Source of the DNA: Amphiura filiformis
Lineage: Eukaryota > Echinodermata > Ophiuroidea > Amphilepidida > Amphiuridae
Assembly (NCBI RefSeq): GCF_039555335.1
Contig: NC_092629.1
Coordinates: 31,245,382-31,309,381 of the forward strand
Direction of reading: 5' to 3'
Length of the DNA: 64,000 bases
The notes beneath the pieces are model-generated. The model was not told the DNA's origin. It saw only the letters and a program-made list of their open reading frames with translations, and searched no databases. Shown here piece by piece: positions 52,264 through 63,923 of this stretch. The position numbers and the translations under genes are program-made. How positions within the stretch are numbered: the stretch's first letter is position 1; each line of letters opens with the position of its first letter.

Positions 52264-52639
52264 CGGGGGGGGGGGAGTACTCAAGTTTGGTTTTGGTAGG
52301 GACGTGCCGCTGAGATTTTGGAAGTGGACCCATAAATATACCAATTTTTCAAGAAATTTGGACCCATTGATATACCAAAAGTCAAAATGTTCGGCTGAAT
52401 TTAACCAAAATTGTCTGTTTTACAAATTTTCCCAAAATGTTGGGCAAATTTTGAAAATTTTTGCTAGTTTAAGGAAAAAATGGGCTGTTTTTAGAAAAAA
52501 ATAGAAAATTTTGAAAAAAGGACCCATTCATATACCAAAATAGGCTTTGAAAAAGGGGTCATTGATATACAAGAAGGCGAAAATGCTACCCATGTTTGCG
52601 GCATGTCCCGTATGGTCATTTGTACTGAGTACCCCGGGT
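52264..52639. mobile_element. 376-bp non-autonomous element with 8-bp target duplication
   Basis: G-run then GAGTACTCAAGTTTGG at the left; TGTACTGAGTACCCCGGGT at the right. TTGAGTTC flanks both sides (52256-52263, 52640-52647). The interior repeats GGACCCATTxATATACCAA three times. An 8-bp duplication suggests a hAT-type origin. Confidence 0.6.
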
Positions 52640-53166
52640 TTGAGTTCTGGCACACAGTGTCGACGTCCTATACAATAAATATAAATTTAATACTCCGTTG
52701 GTGAGCGACGGGCGAGTGGTAGTGAGCGACAGGCGAGTGGTATTTCACTGAACGCAAGAAAAGGAGTTCTATCTGATGGCTAGCAATCGATCGCTTAGGT
52801 CGCTCAGTAGTCAACTACAAACTCAAAATGGAGCAATGTATTCAATTCGATTGAAATTGATTATTCTATTACTGACGTAGATAAAGAGAGTGATAGTGTG
52901 TCAATAATGTACATTGTATTGCACCTGGTTTTACATGCATTCCTTTATATAATTTTTTCTCAAAGAGTTGAATATTATCACAATTTTTACAGCGGATTTC
53001 AAATGTTTTACATCAAAATTGCAGTTAAACATATCCACAGCAAAATACCGGTCCTCACTAATTAGTTAATTTAATTTCCAGGTAGTTAATTTAAAGCGAA
53101 ACCTGTGATTTACGTGACAACAAATAAAATTTTCTTACAATAGAAATATCATATGGGATACTGATA

Positions 53167-54658
53167 TGGTAGGCCGCAACCGCCACAACGTGGAGCTGCT
53201 ACGCGTAGCTGACTTTTTGCTCCATGGAGCCAAATTGACCAATCATGTTAGAGTTTTTCATTACTCGGAGGTAAAACTGACCAATCAAGTACGGCTTACT
53301 CATTACGTGAAGCGAATTTATTCATTGAGAATTTGCCAGACGAGCTTCACGTAGTTGCAAGATATCCTCGGTCACGAAAGTTATGATTCAAAAAGTAGTT
53401 TATGAAAAGTACGAACCGACTTATTATTAAGATGGACATGCACTCACAAGAAACTCATACAGTATTGTACACAACTATATATAGGCAGAGTGGTGGTAAA
53501 CCATGCACACAATTCTGCGATCTGCAGTGTATCGCCGGGAGCTGATTTGTACATCTTGCTCGGCGTGGCCTGCGGAATTCGACCTTCAGCAAACCAGTTC
53601 GGATTTACTTTATATACCAGTAGTAGGCCATACATACTGTAGTTACGGTACTGCCCGTTTTCCTATACACAATACTCAGTGCGCTCACCATTGACGAGTG
53701 ACCTAGTGTATGTTAGAAGTATTATGCCATCGCCTAGTTGACGTCACTGTGTAAAAAATAACCAGCCAATATTTAAAGTATTCTCTGATATTCTAGAAAT
53801 TCTAGTTTTGTAACATTTCCTAAATTTTTAGCTAATTTAGGTGTTTGGAAATATTGGTACTTTTGTGTTTTAGGAAGGATATGTAAACGACAGATAACAC
53901 CAAAAAAATATGAACAAATAATTTCTAAACCATGTTAAGTCTGCAAACCATTATGCTTCTCATTTTCAAGAACGCTGGTTAACAATAAGCAGACTATTGT
54001 CTCATTTCGTAAACAAAAGCCCAGACAGTATTGTTACCTTTCGTTAGCTTTATAATCATTCACCCAACTGAAACTATAATACCAGCTCATTGCTCATTGC
54101 ACAGGTAAAACAGACACAAGTGCAGTGTGTATTTAACCAGAGAAGATCTGATGTAACATAGTTGAGCTGTTTTCATTGAGTGTTATCTTGGTTTAATAGC
54201 TTTTAATGGGGTTTAAGTCCTTCAAAGGTCGTGGTGAATTCTACTGTAGACATGACTGCATCATGATTATTTTAAAGTCAACAACATTCAACAATATGAT
54301 CACCGTGATAGTATGACAGTATCAGTACCGTGGGTGTCAGTGATCCTGGCCTGACACAGTAGACAAACAAACAAACACGCCACACACATGACACATGCAT
54401 GCAAGGTAACATTGACTATACACTAATCAAACAATGGTATTGATCCTGTACAACTGTTTGTGGTTTATTTACATTCGATTCATTTAAAATCCACATAGTA
54501 AACATTAATTTTGGCAAGAGTTTTCTCTCTCTGGAACGAGGATGCATCAACTGGCTCCACGTAATGAAAAGACCTAACATGATTGGTCAATTTAGCTCCG
54601 CGAAGCGAAAAGTAAGCTACGCGTAGCAGCTCTACGTTGTGGCGGTTACGGCCAGCCA
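53167..54658. mobile_element. TA-flanked element with about 130-bp inverted ends
   Basis: TGGTAGGCCGCAACCGCCAC, AACGTGGAGCTGCTACGCGT on the left; the inverse (ACGCGTAGCAGCTCTACGTT, GTGGCGGTTACGGCCAGCCA) on the right; TA at both joints. The arms continue through ACCAATCATGTTAG. No transposase seen in the 1.2-kb interior. Confidence 0.65.
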
Positions 54659-54985
54659 TATCTGATCATGCGAAAATCGTAAAAACATAGTGTGGCAGAC
54701 TCTCAAAATCTCACATTGTATGCTTAGCCTGAGTCGCTCGGCCTATCTCGAATAAAATCACCATGCGTAGCTGTTGAAAAACGTGAGGATTCATCGTACT
54801 ATCACGGCAATTTTTGACACGAAGATATAAGCACGCTGGTGGTGTGTGGCATTTAGTTTCCGACGATACAGTTCTTTCAGGGACACCCTGTATATTCTAT
54901 TCTAAAAATGTTTACAACAATAGAGCAATCTTAATCTTTTAAAAAAATTTATAATATATTTGTATGTGATCCTTAATTATGAAAT

Positions 54986-55078
54986 CTAGAATGGTTCATT
55001 AAAAGGATAGTACTGATGGTCCTTGTCTCTGGGTATAGGATGCCCATGATCATCTAGAAGAGGCTTGTTGTCAGGGCC
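54986..55078 (-). CDS. Aldo-keto reductase terminal exon
   Basis: 93 bp, phase 0: GPDNKPLLDDHGHPIPRDKD then HQYYPFNEPF and TAG. Acceptor TTTTACAG. No AATAAA within the roughly 95 bp before the transposon at 54890, so the poly(A) site may be inside it. Confidence 0.9.
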   Translation of the reverse strand, partial: GPDNKPLLDDHGHPIPRDKDHQYYPFNEPF

Positions 55079-58000
55079 CTGTAAAACAAAAACATCATGG
55101 TAAATTAAATGGTGATTTATAGTGCACAGGCATAATCCGACAAGCCTCAGCACACTTAACAGTAATTCACTGATTACTTTGCCCCAAGGTACACCTTATA
55201 AATAACCATCATTTCATTCAAAGACACAGATCTATATAGGTGCAGAACCTTAACCACCCTACATATAATCATCACAACCAGGATCAGCTCCACGAGTTTG
55301 GACAGGTAGACAGATATACAACTTATATGGTCTGCATGCCATAGGCTTCAACATAAAAATTTTGCGATATTTTTTCTTAAAGTATCAAGAGCTATCTTAA
55401 GAACAACTAAACCAATACTATGCTTATTTGTACTAATTTTTATGCATTTTATTCATGCTGATTCCAAATACAGTCATGAACATTTTGAATTCTGGAATTT
55501 TTTATTTAATAAAAAAACTGAAACTTGTTGTCTGCAATTGACACCTGCAGGGAGTAGTGATTCAAATGTGGGGTAGAAAGTGAACACCACATTGTAAAGC
55601 ATGACGATGGACTCTTGTCAGAGGATGTTTAAAGACATTCCCATAACCCAATGGGGTTTCTGACCTTGGTATGTCTGCCTTTTGTACACATGTGGCACAC
55701 TTGACCATACCTTGCATTGGAATTGTGTTCAAATATCTGGTGTTTTCATCCTTTTATTTCACATTCAAAACATTGAGACTTATGAATAAAATTAATGCAG
55801 TGGGACATTATGAATATTTTCTATATGAAAATCCAATTTAATTTAATAAGTCTCGACTATTTAAAACTTTTTAAAATTACCATTTTGTGTGTGTGGTAAT
55901 GGGGACTTTGCTTTTAAAATTAGGTTATATTGATCAAATTTCCCAATCATAGTGCATTGTAGGAATGCCTTTAAGCCTCCTCTGGACTCTTGTCATGCAA
56001 TTGAAATTAAAGCTCTGTGGTGAAACATAATTTCCCAAATTTTTGTTGGGCAGGTGGGGCAAGTTCAAATTTGTACTGCATATAATAGCATGATTCAAAG
56101 AGTTTTGTCACAGGTTGGTTCTCAATTTCCTCCGGCAAGAAATTTCATTTCATATAATTTCATTTTATTCGCCAGAAAACATATAAAATACATATATTGA
56201 ACATTCAAAAGCACTACATCAAAAATACAATTAGATATTCAAAAACATTTATATAAGCCGCTTGAGTAAGTCCATCAGGACTGTTAGATATCATACTATT
56301 GGTAGGAGTGCCGCCAGCCTACCGCATCACCGATGACGTCCCCCGATCAGAAGATGAAAAGTCCAAAATGCAAGCGTTTTACTGCACCCGCAAAACAAAA
56401 TTCACCAATAGTATTTTATAAACACTACATGTGGGAATTGAGTAACATGGCCTGTTGAGCAGATAGCATCAACCCCGCGGGAGGGTGGGTCGGAGCAGCA
56501 AAATGACAAAACAGGACGGAAAACAAGAGAACCCTGGCAGGGAAGACCAAATAGTGACATGGAGTCAACTTTTTAAGTGGCTCTCTACAAACACACAAAC
56601 AACAAAAAGCGCTGAGAGACCCTCACCAAAGACGAAAGAGCTCCCGCCAGTATTTTTTAGTATGAATTTTCATGCTGAATATATCAGGTCGTATTGGGTT
56701 TGATGTGACAAAAGAAAAATGTGTCTGCCTCTTATATACCTCAGGTTGGGTTATATGCTGAGAGGAAGAAAAATTTTACTTCTCTTCAAGTTCCATTTTT
56801 ATATAGAACCTTTCAATTTTAATGAATGAATGCTGATGGGAAGGGCCATACAAATGGCACCATGTAACATTGACTTATCATTTAATAGTAATTTAGATTT
56901 GTCAATTAATTAGACAATAAAGGTATTGTTTTTACCTCCTGGAGTGCATCAATCGTCTGATATAACACAGGCGATATCATTATTTTAATATGCTAAAAAT
57001 AATGATGTCGCGTATTATCTGAGACGATAGATGCACAAAAGCGACTAAAAACAATACCTTTATCTCATTCTTAAACACTTCAATTCAAATTTATTGATCA
57101 TAAGTATACCAATCATATTAATCACAAGTATACCAAATTTAATCAAATTAAATCCTTCATTTTACAAGACATTACCTAGAGCCTAAAATCGTCAGTCCCG
57201 TTGTTGCTATGCACCTCCGATTCGGTCAAATAGCGCTTAATTACGAGTAATGCGTCGACATGCATATGCTAAAGTGTGTGTATCGTTTCATATCACACGA
57301 CTGAGAACCAATAAGATTGCAGGAACTTTCTTAAGTGTTTAAGAATGATAATTATTTCTCCCATCCCAATCCCTGGTACCTTAGCTGGTGGTATTCCCAT
57401 CCTATGTGTCTTTAGAGAGGATATCTGACGTATATCATCTTCAGACAGTGAGAAATCAAATATCTGTAACAAAGAAGAAGAATGAAAAACATTAGGAAAA
57501 AAACTATTTGTCTTTGCATTTTAAGTTAACCAGGGTTGGAACAATTTAAATCAATTGATTTAAGTCACTGATTAGAGGTTACTAACTGCGGATCAGTTAT
57601 TTGGAGGGCATTGTAAAAAATCTAAACATTTTGCTTTTGGAACCGAAGAATATCCCCGAGGGATATTCCGAGGTCTAAAGCAAAATGTTTATATTTTTCA
57701 CAATGCCCGACATATAAAACCGATGCAAAGTTATTAACCTCATTCATAACCGTCACTTTCATCTCTTCACTTTACAAAATAACACACAATTTTCCTCAAA
57801 AATATATGTTTTGCCTTTCCGAAAATCGATCAGGCTAAAACAGGACAACCAATAACAAAAGTGTGAATCACAATCTGTGCAAATATGGTAACATGCAATC
57901 CAAATAAAATATGGCAGCCATCGCGCTGTTGACCCACAACACGGCGTGCGGACGTTACTAATATTTACGCTGATGGCGCGGAGGTCCACTGTTGCTTATT

Positions 58001-61000
58001 GTTCAGCGTTTGTGTTTTGTGAAATAAATAAAAATGATTGGGATCGCATGTATCGCGTATATTAATGAGGTTATGAATTTAAATCAAAATATTTTCTTTT
58101 TAAATCACTTATTTAATTCAACTGTTTTCATTTTTGACCATACCTGTGCATTTTCCTCTATCCATTTTGGTGTGACACTCTTTGGTATTGTGACTACTCC
58201 TCTCTGTACTTGAAATCTAAAGAGGAAAACAAATCAAAATTCTTGTGTTAAGTTTTTTGTTTGTTTAACAATTATGCCAAGGTGATTTACATGGAATAAA
58301 CAATGAAAATTGCATTAACAGTGCAGGATTTACTTTAACACACAAATCACACATGTACAAATGCAAAGCAAAAGTTCAATGCGTACAAAATCTTTAAAAT
58401 GTATGTGTTTATATATTCAATGATTTAGAACATAGAAATACATAATTATAAAAATATATATATGTGACCATCCACCACAACTGAGCCCGGATGTCTCCAG
58501 TGCCACTATTGAGATATGCTCCATTGAACTTAACAATAAACAATAGGAAACAAAGGATTTATTGACTGTTTTATTGATTTTCACTACTTAAATGTCAAGT
58601 ACTATGAGACATGATATACATCATTTTAAAGCTAATTTCAAGCAGAATATTTTGGTTGAATATCTCAAAAATGATGATTGGTGACTTCAGGGCTCAGTTG
58701 TGCTGGATGGTCACATATTTTGATATAGAAAAACCCATTTGGTAGTGCTAAGGATGAAACAATGAAATATACCCTTCCCTAATATGAAAATGAACCATGA
58801 GATTAAGGTCCCCGGCCCCCCCCAAAAAAAAAAAAAATTAGATTCTTGAGCATCCTGGGCAATGTTTTATACCCTTTCAGATGAAATATTCACAACTGAA
58901 AGGGTAAACTGAACCATACAGTACACCTATCTATAATGTTAGACACATGAACGGGGATAATGCGACATGGGTGTGTATCTTGTCGAGCCTGTATGTGTAT
59001 TCGCATGATTAGGCACTAGCATCACATGGGATACTTGCTGTTGCTATGTGCACTGAGGTTTTTTAATGTATGGTTTGGTTTATGATATATTTCCCTTATT
59101 ACTAGTACCATATTCATTCCATTAACCGCCCAGGGCGCTTAACAAAGTCAATTTGGGTGGACGCTTATTTTTTATATTGTTTACGTAATTACCTATGTAA
59201 AAAATGGCCCATAAGAGGCCCTGTGTATACACAAGTAGTTGCATTCATGGAACCGCACATAATGATAAAGGATCATCGTGTGTATGGGTGGGCGCTTATA
59301 GGGCATGGGCAGTTAATGGAATGAATACGGTACCCATTTATTTGAAACCAAGCTCTTTTGAATTGATAAACTGATCAAGTGAACTGGTGCACTAGTTGGT
59401 TGGATTTCAGCATGACATAACATTTACACATAAACACACTAAAAAAGGTTTTTTTTTAATGATTTTTAAATAAAATATTAAATTATTTAGTATGCAAATA
59501 ACCTATTTCCATGTCACACAAAACTTGTGCAGCTATCGGGAACTAACCTTTTGTTATGATAAGTAGCCTTCTGGAATAAAGCAGTAGCTCCGAAGGCTTG
59601 TGGATGCAAGCCGCAGGCTACCACTGAATAATATAGTCGTGAGCGCAGGTCGCACAGCGATATTTCATCTATTGACCACGTACCAAATTATAATTTCTCT
59701 ACTGGACTCGAACCCAAGACTGCATTGTACTTTATTTCAAGGTTGTACCAAGCACGGCCAGAGCATGTTCAAGAGACAATACCAGGCATTTATCATGAGG
59801 GCTACCATGCTGGTTTCATGAATACTCGGATTTACTCTTTTGTTCATATTTCTAACAGAGTATATTCTTGTGACGAGTTTATAAAAACTTTAGAGTTTAA
59901 CTGATACCATAGGTATATTTACATTCCATGCTAGAAACTGAAACTCGCTTCTATTAACCTCTACTTGTTCAAGTATGTCTGTGTACTGTAATACATCCGA
60001 ACGCATGCCGAGGCATGGAATATGTAGTAAAAGGCAGGTCTGATAAAATCCGAAGATATGACCAAATTGATGGTTGAAGGCGGAAAAATCCGCTAAAAGG
60101 CGGAAGATGCCATATGCATGTATGTGTGCATTGTACTTGCAAACCTTAGAAAACTTCCAAAATTCTCAACAAAACTCAAAAAATATTGTAAAATTGGAAT
60201 ACAAAATGTCATCATCATATTGGCCTTTGATGAAAATTGTGTCAAAATAGCCCTTCGGACTTTGCTTCAATCTATTCAAATATCAACCCATTTATTTTCT
60301 ACAATACAGTATGAATTCTTGGGATATGAGAGTTGTAAAATGATCTTCTACATGAAAGGTTTTGTTTTGATAGTGGTTGTACGGATAGTTTTGCATAGTT
60401 CAGTTACTCGGGATGTTTCGGAAACGCCTAAAAATATCGCCGTCAAACATATCTATATATCAAGAGATGGCGCTATTTTATGGGTAGGGAAATATCGCTG
60501 TGGGTCGTGAGACGTAAGTTAAAACTTTCTTATACTATAGCCATCCTAATTTTGACCTAAATTAACAATGAAATACATAGTCTGATGTATGCTATCTACT
60601 GAAGATAGCAATATCAGAATATTCTCATGGGCGCAATTCTAGAATCTAGTAAATGATGTTGTTTATCATATCATACATGGAATAAATCACAGCTCCTGGG
60701 CGGCATACTTGATTGTAAAACATAACCTATCGCTATTGGGTAGGAAAAAACGGCTTCCTTGTACTTGCCTACCAAGAGCTCACATTAGAGGTTTTCTTTT
60801 AAACATGTTCAAGGGCCAATCAACATAGGAGGTTTTTTTCTGCCCAATGACATATATAATAATTAGAAACAAACTACCCTTATACCAACCTTAATGCTAT
60901 TTGTGCAACAGACTTGTTGTGCTTTTTGGCGATATCCATCAACTTTGGGTCTCCAAATAGATCAGGATCACAGGCATACCTCCATGCTCTGTCTCCACAA

Positions 61001-63665
61001 CACAGGGGACTATAAGCAGTGAGAACTATGCCATGCGAGTGACAGAAATCTATCAGCTTCTCTTGACGAAAGAATGGATTACACTCAACCTTGAACATGT
61101 GATGAAGTAAAGCAAAGAAAAACTACATTAATGACATTAAAGGCCTATTCAGTAATTTGCTAATACGGAGGATCGTAAAAATCATCAAAATTTGGCTTTT
61201 GGCCCCTTTGTTAGTGTTATAAATATGTTAACATAGCCTGCTAGTGGTTAAGCCAAAAGCTGTGACAGTATTAAAGACAAAATAAGACATTTTACATGAA
61301 TCTGTAATTTCTCTACTTGAATAGAGAAATTAGCTACATGTATTTGAATGGGGCATTTGTCAAAATTGTTGTTTGCCTCATGTTTTCACCAAATTTCTCC
61401 TTTCAAAAATACCTTTTGATGGCATCTTTCCAAAAGCAATTTATACACAATTTTATTCATTTTTTTTTTTACATTTTCAGTGGGATCACTGAATGGGCCT
61501 TTAATTGCCAAATAAATTGATGACAAAGTCATGAATTTAGATTATAAGCACTTCTGCCTAAAAGTTTATAGCAGAGTCAGAGAATATCTCTATAAGATAA
61601 GATTTTACACAATTATTACCAATTAAGGAATACTGTGCCAGCTAGGCTGTAAGGAAATATTGCAGCGAAAAACTGTGAGTTGGAAGTTTATTTATAACAT
61701 TCGGCCGAAGTCAGGCAAAGCCCAATATAGTGCTCAGAGGCTACTAAATTCAAGGGATGCCGACCGGACTTTACGGGACGGGGATATAGGAAGAGGTCCG
61801 ATTTTAGATACAGGAGGAAAACCGGAGAACCAGGACAAAAACCTGTGAAGACGAGCATGGATCGGCCACCAAACTCACATGTGGCACCGCAGGGAACTGA
61901 ACCACAGCCGCAGTGGTGAGAAGCGAGTAAGAAGACCACTACACTAAAAATTGTTGGGACTGCATGAGTGTCGTGTTCACTCAAGCAACTGACAAGCCTA
62001 CTCAAAGCAAAAATTATGTACCTGAAGAGAAATATAGACCAATTTTTGCAGCAATTCACTCGTGCATAATACATTCCTATACCGTTTGCACAGTCATCTC
62101 AAAACGAGATTATACCCACAAAGTGTGTGTTGTGTTTGCGTGTCAAACCTGTGCTTTAATTACCGAGTACGCTTTGCAAAAGCCTTCTGGCACATAGCTA
62201 AAAAAGGGTGAGAAATAAAAATGCACTTTTTGCGCATGCATTTGCAGGGAGAACCTCATTTTGGTAGCAAGATGACAGATCCAGACAAAAGTAAACCCAT
62301 GCATATATATCCATGACAATCATACACACAGCAGCCATTATATGGCATGATCAAGGGCAATGAATTAGATGTCAGTAATATTGTCACACGGTAGACTGTA
62401 AAATCGCACCAGCCAAATTTGCACGCTACGTAGAGCCTGAAAAAAAGATCCAGCGAACCACAAATTGACACACGTATGGGCGCTGCCATGGGGTGCTAAT
62501 GGGGTGCTGGGGTGCTAATGAACGCCTCGCCAGCACAAGTCCAACGCGATGTCCAACGCGATCAATAACGCGTATAGGGCGCAATCCCCGCGCATACAAG
62601 TGCGCCTACGCAGCCGGTAGTTCCTGGATACGCGATTACTGGGTCAATGGCCGCTTCCACGCAGTAACATACTTCTGAACTGAGTGTCAGGGCCCTGATA
62701 TTGTTATTATAATATTGACAAAAACAGTATTCAAATTCTTTTGCTTTGTATTGTTTTCAGCTATTGATAAATTCCTCATAAGGCCAAAAAAAATAATTGT
62801 TTGTTTGTCCTCCACAGCTTTGAAAGAGGAGGTGCGGGTGGCGGATTTTTTTTTTTTTTTTTTTTCGGATTTGGCTTATTGCTGGACCTAGCTAGAGCTA
62901 AAAGCTACTATCATTCATGGTGACTTAAAAAAAACCAACATTTTGCTTCTTTAATATGCAAATTAATAGTTTGTGTTCATGTCATAGTCTTTTAATGATT
63001 TCAAAATGGATATAAATCCAATGTATTTTGAAGACATTTGAAATAATAATAATTGACTATGACATGAACACAAATTATAACTTTGCATACAAATGTATAG
63101 AAGACACAAAATGATTTTTGGGGGGCTTTTTATTTTCAACTATGAACGATCCTAGCATTTTTTAGCTCTAGCTAGGTCCAGAGATACTCCAAATCTGAAA
63201 AAAAAAATGAATTTTTTATTTATTAAAAAAAAAAAAAATGAAAAAAAAAATATTGGTCAGGTCTTAAACTGAGGAGCGGGCGGTGGAGGACAAACAAACA
63301 ACTTATTTTTTTGGCCCTAACTTGGTAACTAGATGTCCAATTTTGATGGGGTTTGCATCATAGTGTAGTATTTCCGTTTCCGTTGATCATGTCACATATG
63401 TCTACCTGCCGCTAAGCGATAAAATGTACAACATGTGCAAGTGTATCAAGGTACTAATCGTCATACCTGTAATACAGCAGGTTTAATCCTGGCCTTGTCT
63501 ATGACATCCAACACTTGCTTATGATTGAAGTTAGATAGCCCAATAGCTTTACACAGACTTTGATCTACCAGGCCTTCCATAGCCTTCCAAGTGTCACAAT
63601 AATGAACATCAGAATAAATTATGGTTCCGTCTGGATTCTTGGGCATCATTTGACCATCTTTCTTC
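54986..63665 (-). CDS. Aldo-keto reductase gene, last five exons (AKR1A1/AKR1B-like)
   Basis: Five minus-strand exons join in frame: 63467-63665, 60890-61089, 58144-58216, 57380-57463, 54986-55078 (stop). They give about 216 of an expected 320-330 residues; the start and the catalytic Asp, Tyr, Lys and probably His lie beyond the right edge. Aldo-keto reductases reduce aldehydes and sugar carbonyls with NADPH in the cytosol. Motifs seen: GLSNFN, VLQVECNPFF, TAYSPL (the Tyr that stacks on nicotinamide), IPKSVTP (phosphate-binding Lys and Ser). The C-terminus PFNEPF resembles AKR1A1 (alcohol dehydrogenase, NADP+); DRAW also fits AKR1A1, whereas IPKSVTP is shared with AKR1B. Substrate cannot be assigned. 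Confidence 0.9.
55079..56912 (-). other. Aldo-keto reductase last intron, left part
   Basis: AT-rich intron; no repeat with clear ends. A small frame at 56485-56703 has no recognisable motif. Confidence 0.5.
56913..57068. mobile_element. Fold-back MITE in the aldo-keto reductase intron
   Basis: AATAAAGGTATTGTTTTTAC and ATCAATCGTCTGATATAACA pair with the right arm (TAAAAACAATACCTTTATCT); about 70-bp arms and an 8-base loop. A second pair, ATTCTTAAACACTT at 57067 and AAGTGTTTAAGAAT at 57335, may mark an outer element. Confidence 0.65.
57380..57463 (-). CDS. Aldo-keto reductase exon
   Basis: 84 bp, phase 0-0: IFDFSLSEDDIRQISSLKTH then RMGIPPAK. Acceptor GTTACAG, donor AAG/GTACCAG. The frame stays open past the donor, so read-through would give a different tail; the join to GPDNK restores the family C-terminus. 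Confidence 0.88.
57605..57709. repeat. 105-bp hairpin repeat in an intron
   Basis: GGGCATTGTAAAAAATCTAA, ACATTTTGCTTT and inverted AAAGCAAAATGTTTATATTT, TTCACAATGCCC, with a palindromic centre GAATATCCCCGAGGGATATTC. A short fold-back. Confidence 0.7.
58144..58216 (-). CDS. Aldo-keto reductase exon with NADPH-binding motif
   Basis: 73 bp: completes Arg with the previous exon, then FQVQRGVVTIPKSVTPKWIE, ENAQ. IPKS contains the Lys and Ser that hold the 2'-phosphate of NADPH. Confidence 0.92.
58461..58717. mobile_element. MITE with TGTGACCATCCA ends
   Basis: TATGTGACCATCCACCACAA, CTGAGCCC and inverted GGGCTCAGTTGTGCTGGATG, GTCACATA. 257 bp, about 30-bp ends, no coding capacity. Confidence 0.75.
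59108..59330. mobile_element. TA-flanked MITE (CCGTATTCATTCC family), copy 1
   Basis: CCATATTCATTCCATTAACC ... GTTAATGGAATGAATACGG with TA on both sides. 223 bp. Second copy at 63684-63923 in another intron of the same gene. Confidence 0.8.
59331..60889 (-). other. Aldo-keto reductase intron, no further gene
   Basis: A B-box-like GGTTCGAGTCC occurs on the minus strand near 59707 without a convincing A box. A 130-codon plus-strand frame at 60118-60510 has no motif and AT-rich composition. Confidence 0.45.
60890..61089 (-). CDS. Aldo-keto reductase exon with nicotinamide-stacking Tyr
   Basis: 200 bp, phase 0 to 2: VECNPFFRQEKLIDFCHSHG, IVLTAYSPLCCGDRAW and HNKSVAQIALR. TAYSPL is the conserved strand with the stacking Tyr. 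Most relatives have SPLGSxDRxW; here LCCGDRAW. Confidence 0.93.
61740..61955 (-). mobile_element. tRNA-derived SINE, third type
   Basis: Minus strand: A-box-like TAGTGTAGTGGTCTTC near 61945-61930, B-box GGTTCAGTTCCC near 61905-61894, then a body with CAGGTTTTTGTCCTGGTTCT. Different head and body from the two SINEs at 0.8 and 22.7 kb. Confidence 0.55.
61956..62778 (-). other. Aldo-keto reductase intron, no gene seen
   Basis: A GC-richer patch at about 62490-62680 (CCAACGCGATG repeated twice) stands out, without a gene. Confidence 0.4.
62779..63320. mobile_element. 540-bp fold-back MITE
   Basis: TAAGGCCAAAAAAAATAATT, GTTTGTTTGTCCTCCA and inverted TGGAGGACAAACAAACAAC, TTATTTTTTTGGCCCTA. Inner pairs include GGACCTAGCTAGAGCTAAAA and TTTAGCTCTAGCTAGGTCC, and TTGTGTTCATGTCATAGTC with its inverse. 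Contains T and A runs. Confidence 0.8.
63467..63665 (-). CDS. Aldo-keto reductase exon with SNFN motif
   Basis: 199 bp, ends in phase 0: KKDGQMMPKNPDGTIIYSDV, then DTWKAMEGLVDQSLCKAIGL, SNFNHKQVLDVIDKARIKPA and VLQ. SNFN binds the carboxamide of NADPH. First visible exon; upstream exons are outside the window. Confidence 0.93.
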
Positions 63666-63683
63666 CTGAAAGATATACACGTA

Positions 63684-63923
63684 CCGTATTCATTCCATTA
63701 ACCGCCCAGGGCGCCTAACAGTCATTTTGGGTGAGTGCTTATATTTTACATTGTTTAGGCCTACAATACGTAAAAAAGGGCCCAAAATATTCATCCATTA
63801 CCATCGGTGTGTTGTGTTTCAGACCATGATTTGGATTTACACAGGCAGTTAATCCATCACAGTTTGCTTCAGTCAATGGATGGGCACATATTGGGGCATG
63901 GGCGGTTAATGGAACGAATACGG
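63684..63923. mobile_element. TA-flanked MITE (CCGTATTCATTCC family), copy 2
   Basis: CCGTATTCATTCCATTAACC ... GGTTAATGGAACGAATACGG with TA at both joints. 240 bp, only 18 bp from the 5' side of an aldo-keto reductase exon on the minus strand. Confidence 0.8.

Larger units (their letters stand above)
51868..54890. mobile_element. TA-flanked DNA transposon, 3.0 kb, with nested insertions
   Basis: Ends CAGGGTGTCCCTGAAATAGC and, inverted, GTTCTTTCAGGGACACCCTG, about 36 bp, flanked by TA (51866-51867, 54891-54892). No transposase motif seen. It contains a 376-bp element (52264-52639) and a 1.5-kb element (53167-54658). Its right end is 95 bp downstream of the aldo-keto reductase stop codon. Confidence 0.7.

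Noticed and set aside
59690-59790. tRNA or SINE suggested by GGTTCGAGTCC on the minus strand
   Set aside because: No convincing A box at the right distance and no cloverleaf pairing.
60118-60510. 130-codon plus-strand frame in an aldo-keto reductase intron
   Set aside because: No domain, AT-rich codons, opposite strand to the gene; chance frame.
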